Shown: one piece after another, positions 18,158 to 26,386 of the stretch
Position numbering within the stretch: the first letter of the stretch is position 1
Layout of the letters: the number at the start of each line of letters is the position of its first letter
Assembly: GCA_003565735.1 (NCBI GenBank)
Contig: PXBB01000146.1
Location: forward strand, 1-32,477
DNA length: 32,477 bases
Source of the DNA: Bacteroidales bacterium
GTDB lineage: Bacteria > Bacteroidota > Bacteroidia > Bacteroidales > PXBB01
Direction of reading: 5' to 3'
Notes under the pieces: generated by a model
What the model was told of the DNA's origin: nothing
The model's database searches: none
What the model saw: the letters and a program-made list of their open reading frames with translations, nothing else
Program-made: the position numbers and the translations under genes

Positions 18158-18905
18158 CTTTAAGCGCTTTGCATTGTTGCTGAACAGACAAAAGGTATTG
18201 ATGGCAAAGACATGGCTTATAGCCATGATTTCGGTAATATCTTTTGTGTTTTTAGTTGCTCTTTTGCAGTTGATATTTACGCAGGGTTATAATTGGTATA
18301 ATACTTTATTCAGCTACGGCTTTTTCTCATTTTTTGTAATGGGTTGTGTTTTTGCGTCTATGGCGTTTTCTGAAATGGGAACCTATGCAAAAAGTTTTCA
18401 ATATATATGCCTGCCTGCTTCACCTTTAGAAAAGTTCCTCTCGGCATGGTTCATATCATTTGTAGTTTTTATTATTGCTGCCATTTTATTATTGACGGTA
18501 GCTTCGTTAATTTTGGCACTTATCTCCGTTATGCTTTTCTCTCAGGAATTTGTTTTCTTTAATCTTTTGGCGCAAAATTATTCAGCAAATTTATTGTTAT
18601 TGTTTTTTGGGTATCATTCCATTTACTTTCTGGGTGCTGTTTGGTTTAAGAAAGCAGCCTTTTTTAAAACTTTGCTGACTTCAATTGTTTGGGGCTTTAT
18701 AATCATAATAAGCTTTGTGTTTTTATTTATAATTATTGTTAAGCCTTTCAGTTTATTGGCAGACCCTAATGTGCATGTATCCGATTCGTTATTTGCCAAC
18801 ATAGGTGAGGATATGAGATTTTTTAATTCTTCTATACCCCTGATAATGCAGTCAGTGTTTTTATTATTCATAGCCTGGATTCGTTTTAATGAAAGAGAAG
18901 CATAG
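18138..18905 (+). CDS. ABC transporter permease (ABC-2 type)
   Basis: A 255-aa membrane protein with about six helices: roughly 25-46, 54-76, 100-128, 150-168, 174-205 and 232-248. No catalytic motif is expected. The helix layout and the coupling to the ATPase gene, whose last 20 nt it overlaps, identify it as the membrane subunit. A conserved-looking cytoplasmic stretch, FQYICLPASPLEKFLSAW (about 85-102), resembles the coupling region of ABC-2 permeases (LPASxxEKF), which I recall from Bacteroidota members of this group. The start ATG at 18138 lies directly behind the purine-rich AAAGGAGGGATAA, one of the few strong Shine-Dalgarno-like sequences in the window. The GntR gene starts 2 nt after the stop. 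Confidence 0.85.
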   Translation: MKTEIFSFKRFALLLNRQKVLMAKTWLIAMISVISFVFLVALLQLIFTQGYNWYNTLFSYGFFSFFVMGCVFASMAFSEMGTYAKSFQYICLPASPLEKFLSAWFISFVVFIIAAILLLTVASLILALISVMLFSQEFVFFNLLAQNYSANLLLLFFGYHSIYFLGAVWFKKAAFFKTLLTSIVWGFIIIISFVFLFIIIVKPFSLLADPNVHVSDSLFANIGEDMRFFNSSIPLIMQSVFLLFIAWIRFNEREA

Positions 18906-18907
18906 TT

Positions 18908-19273
18908 ATGGAGTTTATTGAGAATAAAGCTATTTATCTACAAATTGCCGAGCGTATTTGCGAAAAAATACTTACACGGCAATGGCAGAATAATGACAGA
19001 ATACCTGCTGTCAGAGAAATAGCTGTTTCATTTGAAGTCAACCCCAATACCGCAAACAGAGCCTGCGATTTTCTTCAAAAAAAAGGCATTATTTACAATA
19101 AAAGAGGTCTTGGGTTTTTTGTCGCAGAAGATGGCTATAATAAAGCTTTGATGTATAAACGCGAAGATTTTTATGCCCACCAGTTGCCTGCTTTTTTTAA
19201 TAATATGTCTTTGCTCAATTTAAAATGTGAAGATTTAGAGAAGTATTATGAAGAAATGATTAAAAATAAATAA
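18908..19273 (+). CDS. GntR family transcriptional regulator, YtrA subfamily
   Basis: A 121-aa DNA-binding protein. The winged helix-turn-helix covers about 5-75: IYLQIAERICEKIL at the first helix, then DRIPAVREIAVSFEVNPNTA (recognition helix region) and YNKRGLGFFV (wing). The short C-terminal part (about 85-121) is a pair of helices rather than a ligand-binding domain, which is what sets the YtrA subfamily apart from other GntR proteins. It lies 2 nt after the permease and inside the operon it presumably represses through the inverted repeat at 17264-17289. The effector is unknown. Confidence 0.92.
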   Translation: MEFIENKAIYLQIAERICEKILTRQWQNNDRIPAVREIAVSFEVNPNTANRACDFLQKKGIIYNKRGLGFFVAEDGYNKALMYKREDFYAHQLPAFFNNMSLLNLKCEDLEKYYEEMIKNK

Positions 19274-19303
19274 ATAATCTTAAAAATACATAACCTTAAT
19301 AAT

Positions 19304-20044
19304 ATGAAAAAAAGTTTAAAAATTTTAATGTTGCTATTTATAGCTCACTTGTTGATGGTACTCGGCATCATTTTTTATATCAAACAAGAAATGCAATTTA
19401 TTAAAGTTTCCGAAAGTGGAGAAAAAACCACTTTAATTTATGATTTAGATACATTTAATGTCATAAACATAACAGGCCCTTTTCATGTTGTGCTTGAGCA
19501 GGATAGCTTTAACAGAGCTCATGTTACATTAGATGAAAATTTTCACAGTTTGATTGTTCCTGAGGTATATGATGGTATATTATACTTGCCGGGTAAAAAA
19601 AGATTCAAGTCATATGATGCAAGCGTACATATATTTTTCAATCAAATAGAAGTCATCAATGTCACAGGGGGTGCCAGCGTTATGACGAAAGGCTTGCTGC
19701 AAGGGGAAACCCTAAGTTTGACGGTTGAGAGTGGTAGTTTGGCTGATTTCAACACCGATCTAAACACTTTAGAGTCTTTCACACGTAGCGGTTCGCAAAC
19801 CATTATAAGAGGGCAAGCGGCAGATTCTTATTTCAAGCTTAATGCAGGCAGCCAATTAGATGCCTCTGCATTTCCGACTAAAAAATGTAATGTACAAGCT
19901 TACAATGCTTCAAAAGCAAAAGTATGGGCAACCGATTTTCTTTCGGCAACTGCCCAGGGGGGCAGCAGTGTTTTTTATGCAGGACATCCTCAGTTGGGTA
20001 TTATCAGTACGCCTTCAGCAGGTTCAGTATCAAAAGTAAATTAA
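19304..20044 (+). CDS. DUF2807 (GIN domain) envelope protein
   Basis: A 246-aa protein with an N-terminal membrane helix (about 6-24, signal anchor or uncleaved signal) and a DUF2807 domain from about 48 to 240. It opens with FNVINITGPFHVVLEQ (50-65) and continues as repeated beta-helix-like rungs (VINVTGGASV, LTVESGSLADF, FKLNAGSQLDA, VQAYNASKAKV, ATAQGGSSVFYAG). In many Bacteroidota this domain lies beside GntR and ABC genes; its function is unknown, with roles in adhesion or envelope sensing only suggested by its Pfam name. It follows the regulator by 30 nt on the same strand and is probably the last gene of the operon. A weak inverted repeat (20061-20087) before a T run may end the transcript. 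Confidence 0.88.
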   Translation: MKKSLKILMLLFIAHLLMVLGIIFYIKQEMQFIKVSESGEKTTLIYDLDTFNVINITGPFHVVLEQDSFNRAHVTLDENFHSLIVPEVYDGILYLPGKKRFKSYDASVHIFFNQIEVINVTGGASVMTKGLLQGETLSLTVESGSLADFNTDLNTLESFTRSGSQTIIRGQAADSYFKLNAGSQLDASAFPTKKCNVQAYNASKAKVWATDFLSATAQGGSSVFYAGHPQLGIISTPSAGSVSKVN

Positions 20045-20060
20045 CGCAAGAGTATCTGTC

Positions 20061-20106
20061 GGAGTTTCGTCATAAATTTAAAACTCCAAATGAATCGGTT
20101 TTTTTA
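20061..20106 (+). terminator. Weak putative terminator of the ABC/GntR operon
   Basis: GGAGTTT (20061-20067) and AAACTCC (20081-20087) form a 7-bp stem around a 13-nt loop. A T run begins about 11 nt after the stem (near 20098), farther than usual, so the call is tentative. Confidence 0.35.
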
Positions 20107-20142
20107 TAAAAATCAGTCAGAAAATTTACTTTGAAGTAGGAG

Positions 20143-21114
20143 TTACGAAAGGGCTTGGTTTACTTTTGAGGCCATCTCAATGATAAGTTCATACTCTTCT
20201 GGTGTTAAATCATTATAAAAGAAATTAACAGGGTTGACAGGTCTTCCGTTTTTTCTCACTTCATAATGTAAGTGAGGCCCTGCTGAGAGGCCTGTGTTGC
20301 CTACATAGCCTATGACTTCGCCTCTAACTACTTTCTGTCCGGGGCGCACATTGAGTTTGTTAAGGTGTGCATAGAGTGTTTCATAGCCATAGCCATGGTC
20401 TATAACACAAACAATTCCGTAGCCGCTGTAATTTCGGCGATTAATGCGTTTTACAACACCATTGCCGGTTGCATATACGGGGGTGCCTATAGGTGCTGTA
20501 AAGTCAATGCCTGTGTGCATTCGCATAGTTTTATATATGGGATGGATGCGGTAGCCAAAACCGGAAACCAACCTGGAAGTGACATTGGATACCGGAACTA
20601 TAGAAGGTATAGAGGCCAGCATGTCGGCTTTGTTAATAGCCATTTCATAAACCTCATCATATGATTTGGACTGTACATACAATTGACGTGAAATATTATC
20701 CAGTCTGGATGCGACTTGTATTAAAATATCGGCATTGTCATAGTGTTCTAATGCTTTATAACGGTTTACACCACCAACAGCAGCTTTTCTTTCTGCTTCG
20801 GATATTGGTTCGGCTTCAAAAATGATGCGGTAAATATTGTCGTCGCGTTCGCGTATGTCGTTTAATACATCTTGAATAATATCCAGCCTTTCGCTTACTA
20901 TTTTGTGCTGAGCTCGGAATTGTGCTATTTCACGTTTTAATGCTTTTTCTTTGGGTGAGTCGATGAGATAAAATGCCATAAAAATGGCTATTGTTGAAAA
21001 TACAAGGACTACAGCAAATATGTACAGGACTTTACGTAAAATGTCTCTAAATGAACGATTGACTTTTTTAAAAGTTAACGACTTGGGGTCGAAGTGATAC
21101 TTGTTATGTGCCAT
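20143..21114 (-). CDS. M23 family peptidase (LytM-type peptidoglycan hydrolase)
   Basis: A zinc endopeptidase predicted to cut peptidoglycan peptide crosslinks in the periplasm. The 323-aa product has a short basic cytoplasmic end, a membrane helix at about 29-50, a helical stalk (about 55-165, coiled-coil-like) and an M23/LytM domain from about 180 to 300. The metal and catalytic residues are all present: His200 and Asp204 (HTGID), His250 (YAHL), and His281 and His283 (HLH). With a complete site it is likely active rather than a degenerate EnvC/NlpD-type activator, though that depends on the family branch. It is transcribed away from alaS, an arrangement I recall as conserved in Bacteroidota. 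It converges with the DUF2807 gene. Confidence 0.93.
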   Translation of the reverse strand: MAHNKYHFDPKSLTFKKVNRSFRDILRKVLYIFAVVLVFSTIAIFMAFYLIDSPKEKALKREIAQFRAQHKIVSERLDIIQDVLNDIRERDDNIYRIIFEAEPISEAERKAAVGGVNRYKALEHYDNADILIQVASRLDNISRQLYVQSKSYDEVYEMAINKADMLASIPSIVPVSNVTSRLVSGFGYRIHPIYKTMRMHTGIDFTAPIGTPVYATGNGVVKRINRRNYSGYGIVCVIDHGYGYETLYAHLNKLNVRPGQKVVRGEVIGYVGNTGLSAGPHLHYEVRKNGRPVNPVNFFYNDLTPEEYELIIEMASKVNQALS

Positions 21115-21183
21115 ATTTTTGTTGCTTCTAAACCGCTGTTACTAAGGAATTAATGTTTGTGACAACCGTTAAAGAATATTTAT

Positions 21184-21227
21184 TTTGCTGCAAAAATAAT
21201 AAAATAAACTAAATTTGCAACACCAAA
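21184..21227. promoter_or_regulatory. Overlapping divergent promoters of the M23 peptidase and alaS genes
   Basis: On the plus strand, TAAATTTG (21210-21217) is a -7 box for alaS, with TTTG at 21184-21187 (22-bp spacer, slightly long). On the minus strand, TATTTTTG (21198-21191) is a -7 box for the peptidase, with TTG (21220-21218) at a 19-bp spacer. The two -7 boxes sit within TGCAAA (21190-21195) and TTTGCA (21214-21219), so the region is nearly symmetrical. Confidence 0.6.
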
Positions 21228-21291
21228 TAAGTACGCAATATATTAAATAAAGTTAAAACACAAGGTTTTACATCCGATAAAAACAGCCTTT

Positions 21292-23919
21292 ATGAGATCT
21301 AAAGATATCAGAGAACTTTTTTTTAATTTTTTTAAACAAAAGCAGCATCGTATTGTTTCATCCGCGCCAATGGTTTTAAAAAATGACCCGACATTAATGT
21401 TTACTAATGCGGGAATGAATCAATTTAAAGACTTTTTCTTGGGCAACAAAGAGCCTGTTAATAAAAGGGTTGCCAACACACAAAAGTGTCTGAGAGTTTC
21501 GGGCAAGCACAACGACCTGGAAGAAGTAGGGCATGATACCTACCACCACACAATGTTTGAAATGCTAGGCAACTGGTCCTTTGGCGATTATTTTAAAAAG
21601 GAAGCGGCATCCTGGGCATGGGAGTTTCTTACCGAAGTGTGTCATATCGATAAAGACATGTTATATGTTACTGTTTTTGGTGGTGATGAGGCAGAAAATT
21701 TGGAGTCTGATAATGAGGCTTTGGAGGTATGGAAAAATATCGTGTCCGAAGATCGTATTATTTTTGGCTCCAAAAAGGATAATTTTTGGGAAATGGGTGA
21801 TCAGGGGCCATGCGGTCCATGTTCTGAAATCCATATTGATATTAGAGACGCCAAAGAGAAACAGGCTGTTGACGGGAAGTCGCTGGTTAACAAAGACCAC
21901 CCGCTTGTTATAGAGGTTTGGAATCTTGTTTTTATAGAGTTTAACAGAATGGCAGATGGACGCCTTGAAAAGCTAAAAGCCAGACATGTAGATACCGGTA
22001 TGGGCTTCGAGCGTTTATGTATGGTTCTTCAAGGCGTTAAATCTAATTACGATACCGACTGCTTCATGCCACTTATCAATAAAATTGCTCAAATAGCCTC
22101 TTTGAAGTATGGCCGTGACAACAAGCAGGATGTTGCGATGCGCGTTGTAGCCGACCACGTCAGAGCTGTAACTTTTGCCATTGCCGATGGTCAACTGCCC
22201 TCTAATGTTAAAGCAGGTTATGTTATCAGGCGTATTTTGCGCAGAGCCATACGTTATGCATACGTATTTTTGGGCATCAAACAACCTTTTATCTTTCTTT
22301 TAGTTGATACTTTGACGGAACAACTTGGAGAGGTGTTCCCTGAAATAATTGCTCAGAAAGATTTTATTAAAACAATTATTGAGCAGGAAGAAAAATCTTT
22401 TTTAAAAACCCTATCGCTGGGTTTAGCTAAATATGACAACTATGTCAGCAAAAACCATAATAACAGTCAAAAAGTGATTGAAGGTCAATTTGCTTTTGAG
22501 TTGTACGATACTTATGGTTTTCCTGTTGACCTTACTGCATTGATGGCCAAAGAAGATGGCTGGAAAGTGGACATGGCCGGTTTTAACTCTTGTATGAAAG
22601 CTCAAAAAGACCGCTCCAAAAAAGCTGCTAACATAGAAATAAGTGATTGGGTTGAGTTAGGCCCCCAAAAAGAAACAGAGTTTGTGGGCTATGAACATAC
22701 CGTAGCGAATATAAATATTCTTAGATTCAGAAAACTAACTGCCAAAAATGACGAAAGCTATCAGTTGGTTTTTGATACGACGCCTTTTTATGCTGAATCC
22801 GGTGGCCAGGTAGGGGATACGGGTTATATTGAAAGTGAAAAAGAGAAAATCCTTATTGTTGACACCATTAAGGAAAACGACATGTTTATCCATTGCAGCA
22901 AAGAGCTGCCACGTGACCTTAAAAGAACTTTCATGGCATATGTAGATGTAGATAAGCGGAAAGACATTGCGGCACACCATTCGGCAACACACCTGCTTCA
23001 TGCGGCATTAAAAAAAGTTTTGGGTCCCCATGTTGAGCAAAAGGGATCTCTTGTTATGCATAACAGGCTTCGGTTTGATTTTTCGCATTTTGAACGGATG
23101 ACTGTCGATGAAATAAAACAGGTTGAATCTTTGGTAAATCAAAAAATAAGAGACAATATAGCCGTAAGCGACATGCGCGATTTATCCTATAAAGAAGCTA
23201 TGAAAATGGGTGCGGTAGCTCTTTTCGGAGAAAAATACGAGGATAATGTAAGGGTTATTGCTTTCGACAAAAACTATTCAGCCGAACTGTGTGGAGGTAC
23301 GCATGTTCAGGCTACAGGCGAAATAGCCATTTTTAAAATCGTTTCAGAAACAGCCATTGCTGCAGGAACCCGTAGAATTGAAGCGCTTACGGGGTCTTAT
23401 GCACTGGCATATCTTAATGCCTTCGAGGAAACTGTTGGCGTACTGTCAGAAATGTTTAACAGGTCGAAAGATGTCAAAAAATCTGTGGAGGCTCTTATTG
23501 AAGAAAACACATCTTTGAAAAAGGAAATTGAGTCTTTCAAAAATAAGGAAGTTAACCGTTTGAAAGAAGATTTGCTCGAAACCAAAGAACATATCAACGG
23601 TGTTGATTTTGTCGCTAAGCAAGTACCGTTGGATATGGCAAGTGTTAAAAATCTGGCATTTGCATTGAAAGCAGAGCACGATAATCTGATCCTTTTGCTG
23701 GGTACTGTTAAAGATAATAAAATAAACCTGAGCTTATTGATTGGTGATGCTCTAGTCGCTTCCGGCAAGCTAAATGCTGCTGCTATCATCAAAGAGATTG
23801 CCAAAGAAATAAAAGGAGGTGGTGGTGGGCAAGCTTTTTTTGCTACAGCCGGAGGTGTCTATCTTGATGGCTTCAACAGAGCCAAAGCTAAAGCTTTGGA
23901 GATTATTAAAAAAGCATAA
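21292..23919 (+). CDS. alaS: Alanine--tRNA ligase
   Basis: Class II synthetase that charges tRNA-Ala and hydrolyses mischarged Ser- and Gly-tRNA. All parts of the full-length enzyme (875 aa) are present. The catalytic domain shows LMFTNAGMNQFKDFF, the RVSGKHNDLEEVG block and the GNWSFGDYF motif 2 region within the first 110 residues, and GPCGPCSEIH further on. The editing domain carries the zinc-site HHSATHLLHAAL (about 563-574) and ELCGGTH (about 664-670). The C-terminal DHHA1 domain ends in the glycine-rich KGGGGGQA (near 843-850). The ATG at 21292 matches the usual N-terminus. The leader is about 74 nt. A solute-binding lipoprotein gene begins 5 nt after the stop, so alaS is likely the first gene of a short operon. 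Confidence 0.98.
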   Translation: MRSKDIRELFFNFFKQKQHRIVSSAPMVLKNDPTLMFTNAGMNQFKDFFLGNKEPVNKRVANTQKCLRVSGKHNDLEEVGHDTYHHTMFEMLGNWSFGDYFKKEAASWAWEFLTEVCHIDKDMLYVTVFGGDEAENLESDNEALEVWKNIVSEDRIIFGSKKDNFWEMGDQGPCGPCSEIHIDIRDAKEKQAVDGKSLVNKDHPLVIEVWNLVFIEFNRMADGRLEKLKARHVDTGMGFERLCMVLQGVKSNYDTDCFMPLINKIAQIASLKYGRDNKQDVAMRVVADHVRAVTFAIADGQLPSNVKAGYVIRRILRRAIRYAYVFLGIKQPFIFLLVDTLTEQLGEVFPEIIAQKDFIKTIIEQEEKSFLKTLSLGLAKYDNYVSKNHNNSQKVIEGQFAFELYDTYGFPVDLTALMAKEDGWKVDMAGFNSCMKAQKDRSKKAANIEISDWVELGPQKETEFVGYEHTVANINILRFRKLTAKNDESYQLVFDTTPFYAESGGQVGDTGYIESEKEKILIVDTIKENDMFIHCSKELPRDLKRTFMAYVDVDKRKDIAAHHSATHLLHAALKKVLGPHVEQKGSLVMHNRLRFDFSHFERMTVDEIKQVESLVNQKIRDNIAVSDMRDLSYKEAMKMGAVALFGEKYEDNVRVIAFDKNYSAELCGGTHVQATGEIAIFKIVSETAIAAGTRRIEALTGSYALAYLNAFEETVGVLSEMFNRSKDVKKSVEALIEENTSLKKEIESFKNKEVNRLKEDLLETKEHINGVDFVAKQVPLDMASVKNLAFALKAEHDNLILLLGTVKDNKINLSLLIGDALVASGKLNAAAIIKEIAKEIKGGGGGQAFFATAGGVYLDGFNRAKAKALEIIKKA

Positions 23920-23924
23920 AATAC

Positions 23925-25583
23925 ATGTTTAATTTTTTCTTCAAAAAAGGGATAAGTGCTGTCTTTGTCGGGCTTTGTATTTCTTTACTAAGCTGCAAAA
24001 CAGATCCTGAAAGCACAGACGACAGAACGGTTTTCAGATATAACGAGTCTGCCAACATCACCTCACTTGACCCTGCTTTTGCGCGCAACCAAGCAAATAT
24101 TTGGGGCGTCAATCAAATTTTTAACAGCCTGTTACAACTTAATGACCAGCTTGAAATAAAGCCATCTATCGCTAAAAAATGGCATATAGATGAAGATGGT
24201 TTGACATATACATTTTATTTGCGTGATGATGTATATTTTCACGACCACTACTTGTTTGAAGGGGGCAAAGGAAGACGCGTCAAAGCTTCTGACTTTGTAT
24301 ATAGCCTCAGCCGTATTGTTGATGACAAAATAGCATCGCCCGGTTCATGGGTTTTTAATAGTGTTGCCCACACTGAAGATGGCGGTTTTGCTTTTTCAGC
24401 ACCCGATGATACAACTTTTGTAGTGCGCTTGTCAAGAAGTTTTCCGCCTTTTTTAGGGATTCTTACCATGCAGTATGCCAGCGTTGTGCCCAGGGAAATT
24501 GTTGAGTATTATGGTCGTGACTTTAGAAGAAATCCTATAGGTACCGGCCCCTTCCGTTTTAAATATTGGCGCGAAGGTGTTAAACTGGTTTTGCTCAAAA
24601 ATGACCATTATTTTGAATTTGACAGTCAAGGGCAGCGCCTGCCTTATCTTGATGCTGTTAGTATTACTTTTATCATTGATAAACAAGCGGCTTTTCTTGA
24701 GTTTATCAAAGGAAATATTGATTTCCTGTCCGGCATTGATGCCTCATACAAAGATGAGCTGCTTACCCGAAGTGGTGATCTCAATCCTAAATATGCCCAC
24801 AGCATTCGTTTGAAAAAAGCACCATACCTGAATACAGAATATCTCGGGTTTTTGGTTAACGACAGCTTACCTTTATCCGTAGAAAGCCCCATTTTTGATA
24901 AGCGTATCAGGCAGGCAATTAATTATGGCTTCGATAGAAGCCGAATGATGTTGTTTTTGAGAAATAATGTGGGCATTCCTGCTACATCGGGCTTTATACC
25001 TTCGGGGATGCCGGCTTTTGATAGCGATATTGTAAAAGGTTACGACTACAATCCCGACAAAGCGCGCCGTTTGTTGGCTGAGGCGGGGTTTCCCAATGGA
25101 AAGGGTTTGCCGCCCATAACATTGAGTACCAATGCTTCCTATCTTGACCTTGCCCAATACATTCAAAGTGCACTGGATGAAATTGGTATTCAGATCCGCA
25201 TTGATGTGCTGCCACCGGGGACGCTTAGAGAACTTATTGCCCGGTCTGACCTTAACTTCTTTAGAGGGTCGTGGATTGCCGATTATCCCGATGCAGAAAA
25301 CTACCTGTCGCTCTTTTACAGTCCTAATTTTACGCCTGCCGGCCCGAATTACACACATTTCAAAAGCGATAAGTTTGATGCCTTGTACGAAAAAAGTCTT
25401 GGTATTGTAGATGATTCCATAAGGTATGAGTTGTACAGAGAAATGGATAACTTAATTATGCAGAAGGCGCCTGTGGTAGTTCTCTATTATGATGAGGTCT
25501 TACGCTTTTCCCAAAAGAACATTTCTGGGCTGGGCATAAATCCGTTAAATTTATTAACTTTGAAGCATGTCCAAAAAAAATAG
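23925..25583 (+). CDS. ABC transporter substrate-binding lipoprotein, family 5 (peptide/oligopeptide type)
   Basis: A 552-aa extracytoplasmic binding protein. The lipobox LLSC places the lipidated residue at Cys24. The family 5 (OppA/DppA) pattern follows: ITSLDPAFARN near 43-53, a region 'IKPSIAKKWHIDEDGLTYTF' type, DVYFHDHYLFEGGKGRRVKASDFVYSL, GTGPFRFKYW near 206-215, and the C-terminal NLIMQKAPVVVLYY. The usual ligand would be a short peptide. No opp/dpp permease or ATPase gene is nearby, so it either serves a transporter encoded elsewhere or works alone. It starts 5 nt after alaS and is followed by an unknown lipoprotein gene. Confidence 0.9.
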   Translation: MFNFFFKKGISAVFVGLCISLLSCKTDPESTDDRTVFRYNESANITSLDPAFARNQANIWGVNQIFNSLLQLNDQLEIKPSIAKKWHIDEDGLTYTFYLRDDVYFHDHYLFEGGKGRRVKASDFVYSLSRIVDDKIASPGSWVFNSVAHTEDGGFAFSAPDDTTFVVRLSRSFPPFLGILTMQYASVVPREIVEYYGRDFRRNPIGTGPFRFKYWREGVKLVLLKNDHYFEFDSQGQRLPYLDAVSITFIIDKQAAFLEFIKGNIDFLSGIDASYKDELLTRSGDLNPKYAHSIRLKKAPYLNTEYLGFLVNDSLPLSVESPIFDKRIRQAINYGFDRSRMMLFLRNNVGIPATSGFIPSGMPAFDSDIVKGYDYNPDKARRLLAEAGFPNGKGLPPITLSTNASYLDLAQYIQSALDEIGIQIRIDVLPPGTLRELIARSDLNFFRGSWIADYPDAENYLSLFYSPNFTPAGPNYTHFKSDKFDALYEKSLGIVDDSIRYELYREMDNLIMQKAPVVVLYYDEVLRFSQKNISGLGINPLNLLTLKHVQKK

Positions 25584-25637
25584 TAAAATTGCATGAAATT
25601 TGATAAGTGTTTTAGATATAATAAAATCAAAAAAAAA

Positions 25638-26327
25638 ATGAATATAACTTTTGTTAAACTGTTACCCACAAGTTTATTAATACTTGTGCTGGTGTTTTTT
25701 AGTTCCTGTGAAATTGAAGAAGAAATTCCTACCAAATCTCAAATGGAAAGCGTTTGGGAAGTTACGGCAGCTTACGATGCAGCGGGCAATGATATTCTTT
25801 CGAAAATAAGTTTCCCTGTAGTCGGCTTTCATTTAAGCAGCGATAATACTGTAATTTCTACAGCAGGCCCCATGTTTATGTATATTGTTTACGGCGACAA
25901 TAAGTACACGGAAATAGCCTCTAAAATTGATCAGGTTTTCAACTATGCAGAGCTTAGTTTTAATGGCGGTGAGTTTTTTATTGGAGGCGGTGTTCAAACA
26001 CGTTTTACTATTGAAATGAAACTGGAAGGATTGCCCGGTCAGAAAGCGCTTACCACACTGCTGGATATTATCGGTATTTCGAACGATTACCTTGACATTG
26101 TAGTGTATCATAAGTTTATGGATGTTTTTGTTGAAATTGATAGAACAGGCAATCAAATGACATGGGAGTTTGATAATCATACACATGCGGTGTATAATAC
26201 CAAAGATCATTATGGGAATTATGTCTTATGGCAAGGTTGGCCGGTCGATAATTTTTCCAGAGCACGTTTTATCTTTACCAAGCGTAGCCATGACCTTAAA
26301 GATATCGTGATGGAACATTTAGAATAG
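25638..26327 (+). CDS. Unknown lipoprotein
   Basis: I do not recognise a family. From the ATG at 25638 the product is 229 aa, with a basic n-region, a long hydrophobic stretch and a lipobox FFSSC ending in Cys24, followed by an acidic spacer (EIEEEIP). The frame also runs up to an ATG at 25593, but that adds 15 residues before the signal and leaves the SBP stop only 9 nt away; the inner ATG behind an A-rich stretch is preferred. The mature part is mostly beta-strand in character, with SVWEVTAAYDAAGN early and MTWEFDNHTHAV later, reminiscent of small lipocalin-like lipoproteins of Bacteroidota, without proof. It follows the solute-binding protein gene and may be part of the alaS transcript. 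Confidence 0.7.
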   Translation: MNITFVKLLPTSLLILVLVFFSSCEIEEEIPTKSQMESVWEVTAAYDAAGNDILSKISFPVVGFHLSSDNTVISTAGPMFMYIVYGDNKYTEIASKIDQVFNYAELSFNGGEFFIGGGVQTRFTIEMKLEGLPGQKALTTLLDIIGISNDYLDIVVYHKFMDVFVEIDRTGNQMTWEFDNHTHAVYNTKDHYGNYVLWQGWPVDNFSRARFIFTKRSHDLKDIVMEHLE

Positions 26328-26351
26328 TAGAAATAAAAAATAAACTATAGT

Positions 26352-26379
26352 TTGATTCCCCTCAAAAGGTGTGAATCAA
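26352..26379. terminator. Possible bidirectional terminator between convergent genes
   Basis: TTGATTC (26352-26358) pairs with GAATCAA (26373-26379); CCT and AGG inside could extend the stem imperfectly. It lies between the unknown lipoprotein and the malic enzyme genes. Only short, broken T/A tracts flank it, so the call is weak. Confidence 0.4.
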
Positions 26380-26386
26380 TAAAACA

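Noticed and set aside
24873-25358. A 161-aa minus-strand frame inside the solute-binding protein gene
   Set aside because: It is antisense to an intact family 5 protein and has no independent support.
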